64,000 nt of DNA from Bacteroidales bacterium (GTDB lineage: Bacteria > Bacteroidota > Bacteroidia > Bacteroidales > Lentimicrobiaceae), in NCBI GenBank assembly GCA_016705005.1, contig JADIZB010000001.1, positions 868,001 to 932,000 of the forward strand, read 5' to 3'. The notes below the pieces were generated by a model. The model ran no database searches, was not told the DNA's origin, and worked only from the letters and a program-made list of their open reading frames with translations. Both the position numbers and the translations under genes were made by a program. Numbering within the stretch: the first letter of the stretch is position 1; every line of letters begins with the position of its first letter. Positions 9,170-17,260 of this stretch are shown piece by piece.

Positions 9170-9724
9170 ATGAAACAACGCATAGCCCTTATTCTACTTG
9201 TTCTTTTGTGTATTGGAAATGTCCAGGCCCAGAAGTACATCACCAAAAACGGTCATATCCGTTTTTTCTCCGGCACTCCGGTTGAAGACATCGAAGCCGA
9301 TAACCGCCAGGTAAACTGTGCTTTGGATCAGCAAACCGGTGATTTTGTATTCAAAGTGCTGATGAAATCTTTTCAGTTCGAGAAAGCATTAATGCAGGAG
9401 CATTTCAACGAAAACTATGTTGAGTCAGATAAATTTCCCAATGCAACTTTCAATGGGAAGGTAAAAAACATTAATACCATTGATTTCGGCAAAAACGGCA
9501 TCTACAATGCGGTTATTGAAGGTGATCTGACGATTAAGGGAATTACAAAAAAAGTCAGTGAAAAAGGAACATTTGAAGTGAAAGAGGGTAAAGTGACTGG
9601 TAAATCAACCTTCAATGTACTTCTGGCTGATTACGGGATTAAAATTCCCAATACCGTTGCCAGCAATATCTCCAAATCGATCCGTATCGATGTTGATGTT
9701 AATCTGGAAAAACTCGCAAAATAG
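9170..9724 (+). CDS. YceI-family periplasmic protein
   Basis: The frame is open from 9119, but the ATG at 9170 follows A-rich leader sequence and gives a standard signal peptide (MKQRIALILLVLLCIGNVQA), so the product is 184 residues, normal for the family. The YceI lipocalin-like barrel is recognisable from YITKNGHIRFFSGTPVEDI, the motif FNENYVESDKFPNATFNGKV and the second half GDLTIKGITKKVSEKGTF ... FNVLLADYGIKIP. YceI proteins bind polyprenoid or amphipathic lipids in the periplasm; the ligand here is not known. The gene ends a small rightward group and is followed by a strong terminator. Confidence 0.92.
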   Translation: MKQRIALILLVLLCIGNVQAQKYITKNGHIRFFSGTPVEDIEADNRQVNCALDQQTGDFVFKVLMKSFQFEKALMQEHFNENYVESDKFPNATFNGKVKNINTIDFGKNGIYNAVIEGDLTIKGITKKVSEKGTFEVKEGKVTGKSTFNVLLADYGIKIPNTVASNISKSIRIDVDVNLEKLAK

Positions 9725-9775
9725 AAGCCGGTAAAGGACTTCCGGCTCAATATACAATTCAGTTTTTAGGAAATG

Positions 9776-9811
9776 AAACAACGCAGGATGCCGGGTCCTG
9801 CGTTGTTTTTT
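9776..9811 (+). terminator. Rho-independent terminator after yceI-like gene
   Basis: A perfect 13-bp stem (AAACAACGCAGGA paired with TCCTGCGTTGTTT) encloses a 7-nt loop TGCCGGG and runs into a T tract. It ends the rightward genes and separates them from the leftward DUF2892 and dnaG genes. Confidence 0.9.
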
Positions 9812-9903
9812 ATCTTTTACCGTTTTCCAATACGCCGGCTAAGATCAGATGTTTTAGCACAACATTGTCAAGCACGATTCTGAAAAAATCATGTCCGGTT
9901 CAT

Positions 9904-10119
9904 TTATTCTTTAGCTGTCTTGTTCTTACAGCTTGTGAAACCTATGATGGAATACAACCCGCAATAGCTCATCAGGCTTGTGGCCACCATGGCCAGGGCA
10001 ACAACTCCGAGTATAATGGCCAGTGTTCCGGAGATAAGGTCAGCGAAATATAAAATTGCAATAGCCAGAGCTACAACCAGCCTGATCAGCTTGTCGGTAT
10101 TTCCTATGTTCTTTTTCAT
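9904..10119 (-). CDS. Small inner-membrane protein, DUF2892/YgaP-like transmembrane domain
   Basis: The 71-residue protein begins MKKNIGNTDKLIRLVVALAIA, the hallmark start of the YgaP-like transmembrane family (DUF2892), and has two membrane segments (about 12-30 and 32-50) followed by CGLYSIIGFTSC. In other bacteria this module is often fused to rhodanese or stands alone next to sulfur or redox genes; its function is unknown. It lies downstream of dnaG on the same strand with a 60-bp gap. Confidence 0.8.
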   Translation of the reverse strand: MKKNIGNTDKLIRLVVALAIAILYFADLISGTLAIILGVVALAMVATSLMSYCGLYSIIGFTSCKNKTAKE

Positions 10120-10179
10120 TGGAGCAAATTTATGTTTGGTGTTATTAACAAACTTTTAACAAAAGAGTTTGCCGGATTT

Positions 10180-12135
10180 CTATCCATTGAGGATTCGTCC
10201 TAGTCTGCGGCTGATCTCATTCCGAGCCTGTTTAAGATGAATATCCCTTGACAGGTGGTCTGACCACGCTTCACTGTCGGACGACAGTTCTTTCATAATC
10301 TTCTGATTGTGGAAGATCATTGCTGAAAGTTTCCGGTGCATCAGTGAAAGTACTGCCCGGCTCACAGTATCCTCCAGTTTGTCGGTTTCAACAGGAACAT
10401 AAATCTTAATTTCTTCCCAACCCGGGCTCAACTCGTGTCGTTGTGTTATAATATTGATGGCCATATCAGCCACTTCCATCTCAGGATGCATGAGGAAAAA
10501 TCGGTCATCCGGAAGTTCTTTGTTATCAACTCCATCAGCATAGGCTTCAAATATTTTCCGCATAACAGGATGGTCAAATTCTATCTGATTTGCTCTCAAA
10601 TCATTGCAAACGTACTCTGCCACACCAACTTCAAAGTTTATCATTTCATCAGGTTCGCTTCCCGGCTGTTCAAATTTCAGGGTACGTCCGGCGTAGTGAA
10701 GTAAAACCCTGATTACATCTATCTCCTGAGCACTACAATCACTGATATCCAGTACCGGTTCCTGGGGTGGTGCGATAACCGGTTGCTGTGGAGTATCTTC
10801 AGAAATCGTCGGACCGCCAGATCCTTTTTGTATTTTTTTTCTGATCAGCCGGTTCAGCTCATTCAATAATGTTTGTTCGGCAATACCCATTATTTCGGAG
10901 CATTCCCGCACATACAATGGCCTGATGATTGGATCAGGTATAATACTAATGGTTTCAATGATCTCATGGATCAGACCGGCCTTTTTTATGGGATCATTCT
11001 GGGTTTCATCAAGCAGCAACCTGGTCTTGAATGCAATGAAGTCGCTGGCTGAAGTTGCTATAAATGCTTCCACATCGGCTGAACGATGCTTGCGGGCATA
11101 TGAGTCAGGATCTTCACCGTCAGGGAAGAGGACAATCTTAACATTCATTCCCTGCGCCAGGATCATGTCGATGCCCCGGAACGATGCTTTTATACCGGCC
11201 GGATCTCCATCGTACAGGATGGTGATGTTATGGGTATACTTGCTGATCAGCCTGATCTGATCTGTTGTCAGGGAAGTCCCTGAAGAGGCAACAACATTTT
11301 CGATACCAGACTGGTGCAATGATATTACATCTGTATAACCTTCGACCAGGTAACAGTTGTCTTTTGCCACAATGGAATTCCGGGCAAGCCAGATGCCATA
11401 GAGGCTTTTTGATTTGTTATATACTTCCGATTCCGGAGAGTTAACATATTTAGGTTTGGTTTTGTCAGAAGTCAGGATGCGGCCTCCGAAGCCGATCACT
11501 TTCCCGGTTAGGTTGTGAATGGGAAACATCACCCTTTCACGGAAGCGGTCGTAAAGCTTACCTTCCTTACTGATGGTAAGACCTGAGTCTATCAGGTATT
11601 TCTCAGCATAGCCGTTTTTCAGGGCATGCTGGGTAAAGGCATCCCATGCAACAGGCGAAAACCCAAGCTGGAATTTTTGGATGATGTCTTCGCGGAATCC
11701 ACGTTCGATAAAGTAACTCAGCCCAATGGCCTTTCCTTCATCCGTGTCATGAAGCATCGTTGAATAAAATTTCTGGGCAAAGGCATTCAGGCTGAAAAGA
11801 CTATCGCGCTCCGTATCGAGTTGTTTTTCTTCCGGACTTGGCTCCTGCTCCTCCACTTCAATGCCATACTTGTTTGCCAGGTACCGCAAGGCTTCAGGGT
11901 ATGAGTATTTTTCGTGCTCCATTACGAAATTTACGGCATTGCCGGCTTTCCCGCATCCGAAACATTTATAGATGCCCTTGGCGGGAGATACGGTAAACGA
12001 TGGTGTTTTTTCGTTGTGGAACGGGCACAGACCCAGTAGGTTGACTCCGCGTTTTTTCAATTGCACGAAATCACCTACCACCTCGTCAATGCGGGCGGTA
12101 TCAATGATGCTTTGTATGGTATCCCTGGGAATCAA
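10180..12135 (-). CDS. dnaG: DNA primase
   Basis: DnaG synthesises RNA primers at the replication fork together with the DnaB helicase. The 651-residue protein has the N-terminal CHC2 zinc finger (Cys37, His40, Cys58, Cys61), the primase core and TOPRIM domain (LVEGYTDVISLHQSG, the acidic YDGDPAG motif) and a C-terminal helicase-interaction region. The start is unusual: the frame has an in-frame TGA directly before a TTG at 12135-12133, and no ATG lies before the zinc finger, so TTG (or the following ATT) must be used. A TACATTTG promoter element lies 29 bp upstream. REP-like repeats begin about 115 bp upstream. Confidence 0.97.
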   Translation of the reverse strand: MIPRDTIQSIIDTARIDEVVGDFVQLKKRGVNLLGLCPFHNEKTPSFTVSPAKGIYKCFGCGKAGNAVNFVMEHEKYSYPEALRYLANKYGIEVEEQEPSPEEKQLDTERDSLFSLNAFAQKFYSTMLHDTDEGKAIGLSYFIERGFREDIIQKFQLGFSPVAWDAFTQHALKNGYAEKYLIDSGLTISKEGKLYDRFRERVMFPIHNLTGKVIGFGGRILTSDKTKPKYVNSPESEVYNKSKSLYGIWLARNSIVAKDNCYLVEGYTDVISLHQSGIENVVASSGTSLTTDQIRLISKYTHNITILYDGDPAGIKASFRGIDMILAQGMNVKIVLFPDGEDPDSYARKHRSADVEAFIATSASDFIAFKTRLLLDETQNDPIKKAGLIHEIIETISIIPDPIIRPLYVRECSEIMGIAEQTLLNELNRLIRKKIQKGSGGPTISEDTPQQPVIAPPQEPVLDISDCSAQEIDVIRVLLHYAGRTLKFEQPGSEPDEMINFEVGVAEYVCNDLRANQIEFDHPVMRKIFEAYADGVDNKELPDDRFFLMHPEMEVADMAINIITQRHELSPGWEEIKIYVPVETDKLEDTVSRAVLSLMHRKLSAMIFHNQKIMKELSSDSEAWSDHLSRDIHLKQARNEISRRLGRILNG

Positions 12136-12163
12136 TCAACTGAGTTATGATGGTACAGTCTTC

Positions 12164-12171
12164 AAATGTAC
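12164..12171 (-). promoter_or_regulatory. Candidate -7 promoter element of dnaG (TACATTTG)
   Basis: On the minus strand the sequence is TACATTTG, matching TAnnTTTG, 29 bp before the TTG start of dnaG. The position fits a short leader. Confidence 0.5.
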
Positions 12172-12250
12172 AAAAAGCAAGGGAAAAGAAGATGCCGGGA
12201 TAACCTCCTGTTGAAAAAACCCAATATCAGTCTTCCGGATATATCTCCTT

Positions 12251-12497
12251 TATTCGCCCCCTAAGGGGACGCCTGGTAATCGTCGGTCCTTTTGCCAGGG
12301 GTTACGCTTTGCTTCACCCCCGGTTATTCATTTTCAGCCGCTTCGTGGCTCTTCTTCCGTCAATTACCGTAGTGATGCATAAAGATCTATCTTAATCCTG
12401 CGCCGAAGGTGCCAAATTTCAATAACCGCGGGTGAAGAGAAGCATAATCCGTAGGATCGGATCTCTCTTATCCCGCTCAGCCCCGGAGGGGTTGAAC
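12251..12497. repeat. Long REP-like composite repeat, copy A (247 bp)
   Basis: Nearly identical to 13672-13918 over the full 247 bp and in the same orientation. It is built of small hairpins: GCCCCCTAAGGGGACGC, AGGGGTTACGC...CACCCCCGG, AGCCGCTTCGTGGCT and TCAGCCCCGGAGGGGTTGA. These are typical of Bacteroidota intergenic REP-like repeats. The pair flanks the Y1 transposase. Confidence 0.85.
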
Positions 12498-12797
12498 CTG
12501 TGATTTCGCCAATTATAGGGAAAAAGCATCCTCCTGGCTCAACTGAATCCTGCACCGAAGGTGCTAAATTTCTATAACCACGAGTGAAGAGAAGCGTAAC
12601 CCGTGGGATGGGATCTCCCTTATCTGCTCAGCCCCGGAGGGGTTGAACCTGTGATTTCGCCAATTATAGGAAAAAAGCATCCTGGCTCAACTGCATCCTG
12701 CACCGAAGGTGCTAAATTTCAATAACCACAAGTGAAGAGAAGCGTAACCCGTGGGATGGGATCACGCCTATCCCGCTCAGCCCCGAAGGGGTTGAAT
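12396..12797. repeat. Three tandem ~150-bp units of the REP-like repeat
   Basis: The module CCGAAGGTGC ... AAGAGAAGC ... TCAGCCCCGNAGGGGTTGA recurs with its GAAGGTGC at 12405, 12557 and 12705 (periods 152 and 148). Between units a spacer with TGTGATTTCGCCAATTATAG and GCATCCT...GGCTCAACTG is also repeated. The last unit ends 12 bp before the stop of the transposase gene. Confidence 0.8.
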
Positions 12798-12808
12798 TTC
12801 CCTTACTT

Positions 12809-13255
12809 TTAAGGAAAATACTTTTCATCGATCACTATCTGGTGCTCTTTCAATAGTTTTTTATACTCATCAATAAAATTCACTTTTGCATGATGTTCTC
12901 TTTGTCTAATTATGTATGAGCCAACTCTGTCAAGATCACCATATGCATAAGTTAAAGCTGCATAACCTTCTGACCAGCCATTGAACCCGGAGAAACTAGG
13001 ATTCTTCTTCAACCATAAGGAACTTGCAGTTTTAATGTCTCTGATATAATCTGCCAATGCAATATTCGGATGAAGATCTGACAGGATGTGTATATGATCC
13101 TGCATTCCGTTAATCTGATAGAGAAAGCAATTTTTATTTTTAATAATTCCTCCGATATATGCATATAATTCGCCCGTTTGTTCGAGAGGAAGAGTCTTCC
13201 CACTCCGATAGGTTCTGAAAACTATATGGTAAAGGATTTTGCGATAGCTTGACAT
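12809..13255 (-). CDS. Y1 (HUH) transposase, IS200/REP-associated type
   Basis: Single-domain Y1_Tnp protein of 148 residues. The HUH motif is QDHIHIL (His-Ile-His) near residue 73 and the C-terminal helix that should carry the catalytic tyrosine contains GSYIIRQREHH near residue 122. These enzymes cut and join single-stranded DNA at hairpins. There is no accessory TnpB gene. The gene is surrounded on both sides by hairpin repeats (12251-12797, 13369-13918), the arrangement of REP-associated tyrosine transposases (RAYTs), rather than lying in a bare IS200. It is complete and begins with ATG at 13255. Codon use appears AT-richer than the neighbours. An IS200/IS605 relic is the alternative. Confidence 0.85.
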   Translation of the reverse strand: MSSYRKILYHIVFRTYRSGKTLPLEQTGELYAYIGGIIKNKNCFLYQINGMQDHIHILSDLHPNIALADYIRDIKTASSLWLKKNPSFSGFNGWSEGYAALTYAYGDLDRVGSYIIRQREHHAKVNFIDEYKKLLKEHQIVIDEKYFP

Positions 13256-13368
13256 ATGGGTTAAATTAATATTAATACCTATTTATCTCTATTTATTGTT
13301 ATATGCCGTTATATATCGTTTAAATATACAATTAATTTTAGATTAAAGCTAATCATTTTGTCATTAGT

Positions 13369-13470
13369 TCGCCCCCTGCGGGGACGCCTGGTAATCGTCG
13401 GTCCTTTTGTAAGGGGTTACGCTCTGCTTCGTCCCCGGTTATTCATCTTCAGCCACTTTGTGGCTGGTAC
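13369..13470. repeat. Partial REP-like repeat, copy C
   Basis: Matches the first ~100 bp of copies A and B (TTCGCCCCCTGCGGGGACGC ... CCCCGGTTATTCATCTTCAGCC) with several differences, then diverges. Confidence 0.75.
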
Positions 13471-13564
13471 TTCACCAAATCCCGGAGAGAAGTATCCGGA
13501 TTCCACTGAATCCTACACTGAAGGTGCAAAACACAGTCTTTTGTGATGAAACACCCAAATACCT

Positions 13565-13660
13565 GTGAAACATGCGCAGAAAGCGCAAAATTACATAACC
13601 TCGGGTGCAGCAACGCGGAACCCGTGGCATGGGATCACGTCAATCCGCATCAGCCCCGGA
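13565..13660. repeat. Degenerate REP-like repeat fragment
   Basis: Contains weakened versions of the second half of the repeat: AACCTCGGGTGCAGCAACGC, GGAACCCGTGGCATGGGATC and CAGCCCCGGA. It appears truncated where copy B begins. Confidence 0.6.
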
Positions 13661-13671
13661 CATGCAGCTTA

Positions 13672-13918
13672 TATTCGCCCCCTACGGGGACGCCTGGTAA
13701 TCGTCGGTCCTTTTGCCGGGGGTTACGCTTTGCTTCACCCCCGGTTATTATTGTTCAGCCTCTTCGTGGCTCTTCTTCCGTCAATTACCGTAGTGATGCA
13801 TAAAGATCTATCTTAATCCTGCGCCGAAGGTGCCAAATTTCAATAACCGCGGGTGAAGAGAAGCATAATCCGTAGGATCGGATCTCTCTTATCCCGCTCA
13901 GCCCCGGAGGGGTTGAAC
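13672..13918. repeat. Long REP-like composite repeat, copy B (247 bp)
   Basis: Same length and orientation as copy A (12251-12497), with differences only in the first third; the last ~150 bp look identical. Its end at 13918 is abrupt and abuts unrelated sequence. Confidence 0.85.
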
Positions 13919-14000
13919 TAGGAAGCTGATGCGTATCTACATGATGAAAGCCAAACAGGAAGAATTATTCACCATTGATGTCAGACTGTAAAGAAATTGT

Positions 14001-15701
14001 TTAGTTAAGGTCGCTTTCCTTATTCGCGGGAATTACAATGATCCCGCCAACATCCGTCAACTCCCCTGCAAACAATTCACGTATTTCCATGCCCGCCGTT
14101 TCAATAAAGTCCAGCATGTCTGATTTTTGAGGATGATGATTCAGGCTACCGGCAATCAGGACTTCATCCCTGAATATACCGCAACATCCCGGGAAAAACC
14201 CGTTTTTCTGACCTTTCAGTTTTACAGGGGCAGGATCTGCAAATAAAACCATTTTTCCTACCTGCCGAAGGGCACGTTCAATTCCATGATCAGAGGTAAT
14301 GAAATGGTCATTGCCCAGCGCCAGCAGATTACAGCGGGTGTACCCCTGATTAACATGCAGGTGTTTCCTTCCGGGAAAAGTTTCAAAAATCACCGGATCG
14401 GTGATTTTCAGGTTGTGAATGATAAAATCAGGTGTAACAACGGCGTTGTACCGGGCCGATTCAGGATAGGTTTTCCCGGGATCAACCAGACCTTTGATCA
14501 TCCTGATCCCGGTATCGGCTAAAGGTTTCAGGATTTCAGAAGGAAGCCCCGGCGCCACAACCAGTCCTTCATCTCCCTGACAAATGAAAATATCGGGATG
14601 CCCGCTGATGGATTTATAAACCAACTGGTCTGTCTGCAAAAAGACAGGGTAGCCAATGGTTTTCAGCGTGTTCTTTGCCGGCAGGGGCATTTGTTTACCG
14701 GTAATAATCAGCGGTTTCTTCTGCTGAGTAGAAACTTCAGGAACAAACAGTACTTTGCTGAAATGTTTCTCCAGCATCTTCCGGTTCGATGAACCAAAAC
14801 CAATGGCATAGCGAAGTTCTTCTTCCGCTACCGGAATCCGGATATTGGATCCTTGCGGATGTTGCTGAATCAGCGGAAGTAACTTCTGTTTCCAGATATG
14901 GCTTTCAACCATTTCCCTGAATGAAGGTTGAAAGGGTCCGGCCAGCATTTCATTCTCATCCAGTAAGCCTTCCGAAGGATGCAATCCTACGCGGATTACA
15001 TCTACATTCCCCTCCCGGAAAATTTCAAGAAGGCGGACAGACAATTCAATGGCATCTTCCATGCTCTGCGGCTGATATTCACCTTTGTGCCATAGCTTCT
15101 CAAGATCAGTACCTTTAATAACCAGGGTTGGATAAATGCGGGTACAACAGGCGCCTAATTCTACTATTCGCCTGGCAGTATTCAGTGATTTTTCAACGGT
15201 ATCGCCCGGTAAACCGGTCATCATTTGCAGTCCCAGTTTAAACCCGGCTGAGCGTATCATTCCGGAAGCTTTTTCTACATCGGCAGCTGTATGCCCACGG
15301 CCTGAAAGCCGGAGTACCTCATCATCGAGCGATTGGGCACCAAGTTCAATGGTAGACACACCATACCGTTTCAGCAATGAAAGTGCTTCTGTATTGATAT
15401 AATCGGGCCGGGTACTCAGGCGGATTCCGTGAATCTGACCGATAATAAGAAATTCATAGGCGATGGAGAGATATTTTTCCTGCAATTCCGTTTCAATTCC
15501 CGTGAAACTCCCACCGAAAAATCCGACTTCAATATGGGAATCCCTTACCGGGATGGTTTTCAGGTGCTTCAGGATAATTTCACGCACTTCGTCAGGCTCA
15601 GGTTGTTGCCGGCAACCCGAAATGCTGTGCTGGTTGCAGAAGATGCAGCGGTTGGGGCAGGCCAGCTCGGGAACAAAGATGGGGATAGTGAAATGCTTCA
15701 T
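14001..15701 (-). CDS. Radical SAM (Elp3/HemN-like) protein fused to a DUF6873-like domain
   Basis: The 566-residue protein has an N-terminal radical SAM domain with the 4Fe-4S ligands Cys15, Cys19 and Cys22 (ACPNRCIFCNQ), then VGFFGGSFTGI, RLSTRPDYI, ELGAQSLDDEVL and LQMMTGLPGDT, all typical of the Elp3-like radical SAM family. From about residue 350 comes a second domain whose pattern (YPESARYNAVV, IHNLKITDP, HVNQGYTRCNLLAL, ITSDHGIERAL, GFFPGCCGI, DVGGIIVI) I recognise as that of DUF6873, a GME-fold family related to arginine-modifying enzymes. The two-domain fusion is unusual. ATG 15701 is preferred to the upstream ATG at 15719 because it gives MKHFTIPIFVPELAC. The substrate is unknown; tRNA or peptide modification are only guesses. 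Confidence 0.85.
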   Translation of the reverse strand: MKHFTIPIFVPELACPNRCIFCNQHSISGCRQQPEPDEVREIILKHLKTIPVRDSHIEVGFFGGSFTGIETELQEKYLSIAYEFLIIGQIHGIRLSTRPDYINTEALSLLKRYGVSTIELGAQSLDDEVLRLSGRGHTAADVEKASGMIRSAGFKLGLQMMTGLPGDTVEKSLNTARRIVELGACCTRIYPTLVIKGTDLEKLWHKGEYQPQSMEDAIELSVRLLEIFREGNVDVIRVGLHPSEGLLDENEMLAGPFQPSFREMVESHIWKQKLLPLIQQHPQGSNIRIPVAEEELRYAIGFGSSNRKMLEKHFSKVLFVPEVSTQQKKPLIITGKQMPLPAKNTLKTIGYPVFLQTDQLVYKSISGHPDIFICQGDEGLVVAPGLPSEILKPLADTGIRMIKGLVDPGKTYPESARYNAVVTPDFIIHNLKITDPVIFETFPGRKHLHVNQGYTRCNLLALGNDHFITSDHGIERALRQVGKMVLFADPAPVKLKGQKNGFFPGCCGIFRDEVLIAGSLNHHPQKSDMLDFIETAGMEIRELFAGELTDVGGIIVIPANKESDLN

Positions 15702-15705
15702 AGGA

Positions 15706-15713
15706 CAAAAGTA
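15706..15713 (-). promoter_or_regulatory. -7 promoter-like element (TACTTTTG) at the radical SAM gene
   Basis: Minus-strand TACTTTTG ends only 4 bases before the ATG at 15701. If used, transcription would start at about the initiation codon, implying a leaderless mRNA. Confidence 0.4.
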
Positions 15714-15734
15714 GTACATGAAGCAGTATTTAGC

Positions 15735-15859
15735 TCACGCCAGGACGCAAAGACGCTATGAAACGCAATCTTTATAAGAAAATTAAACGATTAGAGGACT
15801 AGTCTCAATAGTAATAATAAATCATGAAATAACCATTGCGTCATGGCGTCTTCGCGTGA
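15735..15859. repeat. Imperfect 22-bp inverted repeat around an AT-rich spacer
   Basis: Arms at 15735-15756 and 15838-15859 match at 18 of 22 positions in inverted orientation (ACGCAAAGACGC-type intergenic repeat). It lies between pepT and the radical SAM gene and could fold into a long hairpin. Confidence 0.6.
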
Positions 15860-15863
15860 TTTT

Positions 15864-17099
15864 CTACCCCCCCCCTGTCGAATTCATCTCTATGATTTTT
15901 AGAATCACGCGGGTAGCCTTCTCCATCGACTCCAGCGGCACAAACTCAAATTTACCGTGGAAGTTATGTCCTCCGGCGAATATGTTCGGACACGGCAGGC
16001 CCATATAAGATAACCTGGATCCATCGGTGCCACCACGGATCGGTTTGATTTTCGGTTCAATGCCCAGAGCCTCCATTGCCTTGCGGGCTGTCTCCACAAT
16101 ATGGTAAACAGGTTCTACCTTTTCACGCATATTGTAATACTGATCCTTCAGTTCAAGGGTGAAACAACCCTCACCATAGCGTGCATTCATAAAATCGGTG
16201 CACTCTACTATGGTTTCCTTTCTCTTTTCAAACAAATCACGGTCATGGTCTCGGATAATATACTGAATAACCGCCTTTTCAACAGAGCCATCTATTTTCA
16301 TCAGATGAAAGAATCCTTCGTAATCCTGTGTAAATTCAGGCCGGTCGAACACCGGTAGCAAGCCATTGAACTCCATGGCCATCAGCAGGGAATTCTGCAT
16401 TTTCCCTTTGGCATAACCCGGATGAATATTCCGTCCCTGAATGTTAACCTTGGCAAGGGCAGCATTGAAGTTTTCAAACTCCAGTTCGCCTACCTCGCCG
16501 CCATCCATCGTATAGGCCCAGTCTGCAGCAAACTTCTTCACATCAAAATGATCAACGCCCCGGCCGATTTCTTCATCCGGCGTAAACCCGATTTTAACCG
16601 GTCCGTGTTTTATTTCAGGGTGGTTTACCAGATATTCAACAGCCGTCATAATTTCAGTCACGCCGGCCTTGTCGTCAGCCCCCAGCAAGGTAGTGCCATC
16701 GGTAACAATCAGTGTCTGACCAGCATATTGCCTCATTTCGGGGAAATCATTGGGCGAAAGCACAAGCTTCAATTCCTTGTTCAGCAGAATGTCGCCGCCA
16801 TCATAGTTTTCAACCAGACGTGGCTTCACATTTTCACCCGGCATATCCGGACTGGTATCCACATGCGCTATAAAACCGATAACCGGCCCTGTCTTACCAT
16901 TGTTGGCAGGAAGTGTGGCCATCACATAACCATTCCCATCCATGCTGACATCCGCAAGGCCATATGCCTTCAATTCGTCGTGCAACATCTGCAGCATCAC
17001 AAGCTGTTTTTTTGTGCTCGGGCAGGTTTCAGAGTTGTCGTCACTCTGTGTATCAAGACTCACATATCTGAGAAAACGGGTTTTTATTGATTCTTTCAT
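15864..17099 (-). CDS. pepT: Peptidase T (tripeptide aminopeptidase)
   Basis: Cytosolic dinuclear-zinc M20 aminopeptidase that releases the N-terminal residue of tripeptides. The 411-residue length fits PepT. Metal and catalytic motifs are present: FIAHVDTSPD (first His/Asp), LLGADDKAGV (bridging Asp), FTPDEEIGRG (catalytic Glu-Glu), YTMDGGEVGELEFENFNAA, and the C-terminal GGTDGSRLSYMGLPCPN with GGHNFHGKFEFV (last His). It lies downstream of the OPT transporter gene on the same strand with a gap of about 160 bp, suggesting uptake of oligopeptides followed by their hydrolysis. Confidence 0.95.
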   Translation of the reverse strand: MKESIKTRFLRYVSLDTQSDDNSETCPSTKKQLVMLQMLHDELKAYGLADVSMDGNGYVMATLPANNGKTGPVIGFIAHVDTSPDMPGENVKPRLVENYDGGDILLNKELKLVLSPNDFPEMRQYAGQTLIVTDGTTLLGADDKAGVTEIMTAVEYLVNHPEIKHGPVKIGFTPDEEIGRGVDHFDVKKFAADWAYTMDGGEVGELEFENFNAALAKVNIQGRNIHPGYAKGKMQNSLLMAMEFNGLLPVFDRPEFTQDYEGFFHLMKIDGSVEKAVIQYIIRDHDRDLFEKRKETIVECTDFMNARYGEGCFTLELKDQYYNMREKVEPVYHIVETARKAMEALGIEPKIKPIRGGTDGSRLSYMGLPCPNIFAGGHNFHGKFEFVPLESMEKATRVILKIIEMNSTGGG

Positions 17100-17260
17100 G
17101 GTTATTTGGTTACAAGGTTGTAAGGTTACAGGCTTTCTCTACTGATGAATAATAAAAGGCTGAAATTAAATCTGAAGCACGTCGTTCGGGCGAGGTCAAT
17201 AAGATTGATTTCACATCGTCTCCTGGCCTGCATGCCTCATTTTCAATATGATAAAAGCAT

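Noticed and set aside
9865..10053. Plus-strand 62-codon ORF opposite the DUF2892 gene
   Set aside because: Antisense shadow of the minus-strand membrane protein gene, which matches a known family.
12251..13918. CRISPR array suspected from regular ~150-bp repeats
   Set aside because: Units are long, hairpin-rich and tandem without unique spacers of uniform size, and no cas genes are near; REP-like repeats explain them.
13919..13991. Possible C-terminal gene remnant after REP-like copy B (frame ending MMKAKQEELFTIDVRL)
   Set aside because: Only about 22 codons, cut off by the repeat; could be the relic of a gene interrupted by the repeat, but a second frame is equally open and nothing can be recognised.
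16422..17090. Plus-strand 222-codon ORF opposite pepT
   Set aside because: Antisense shadow; pepT carries all metal-binding motifs on the minus strand.
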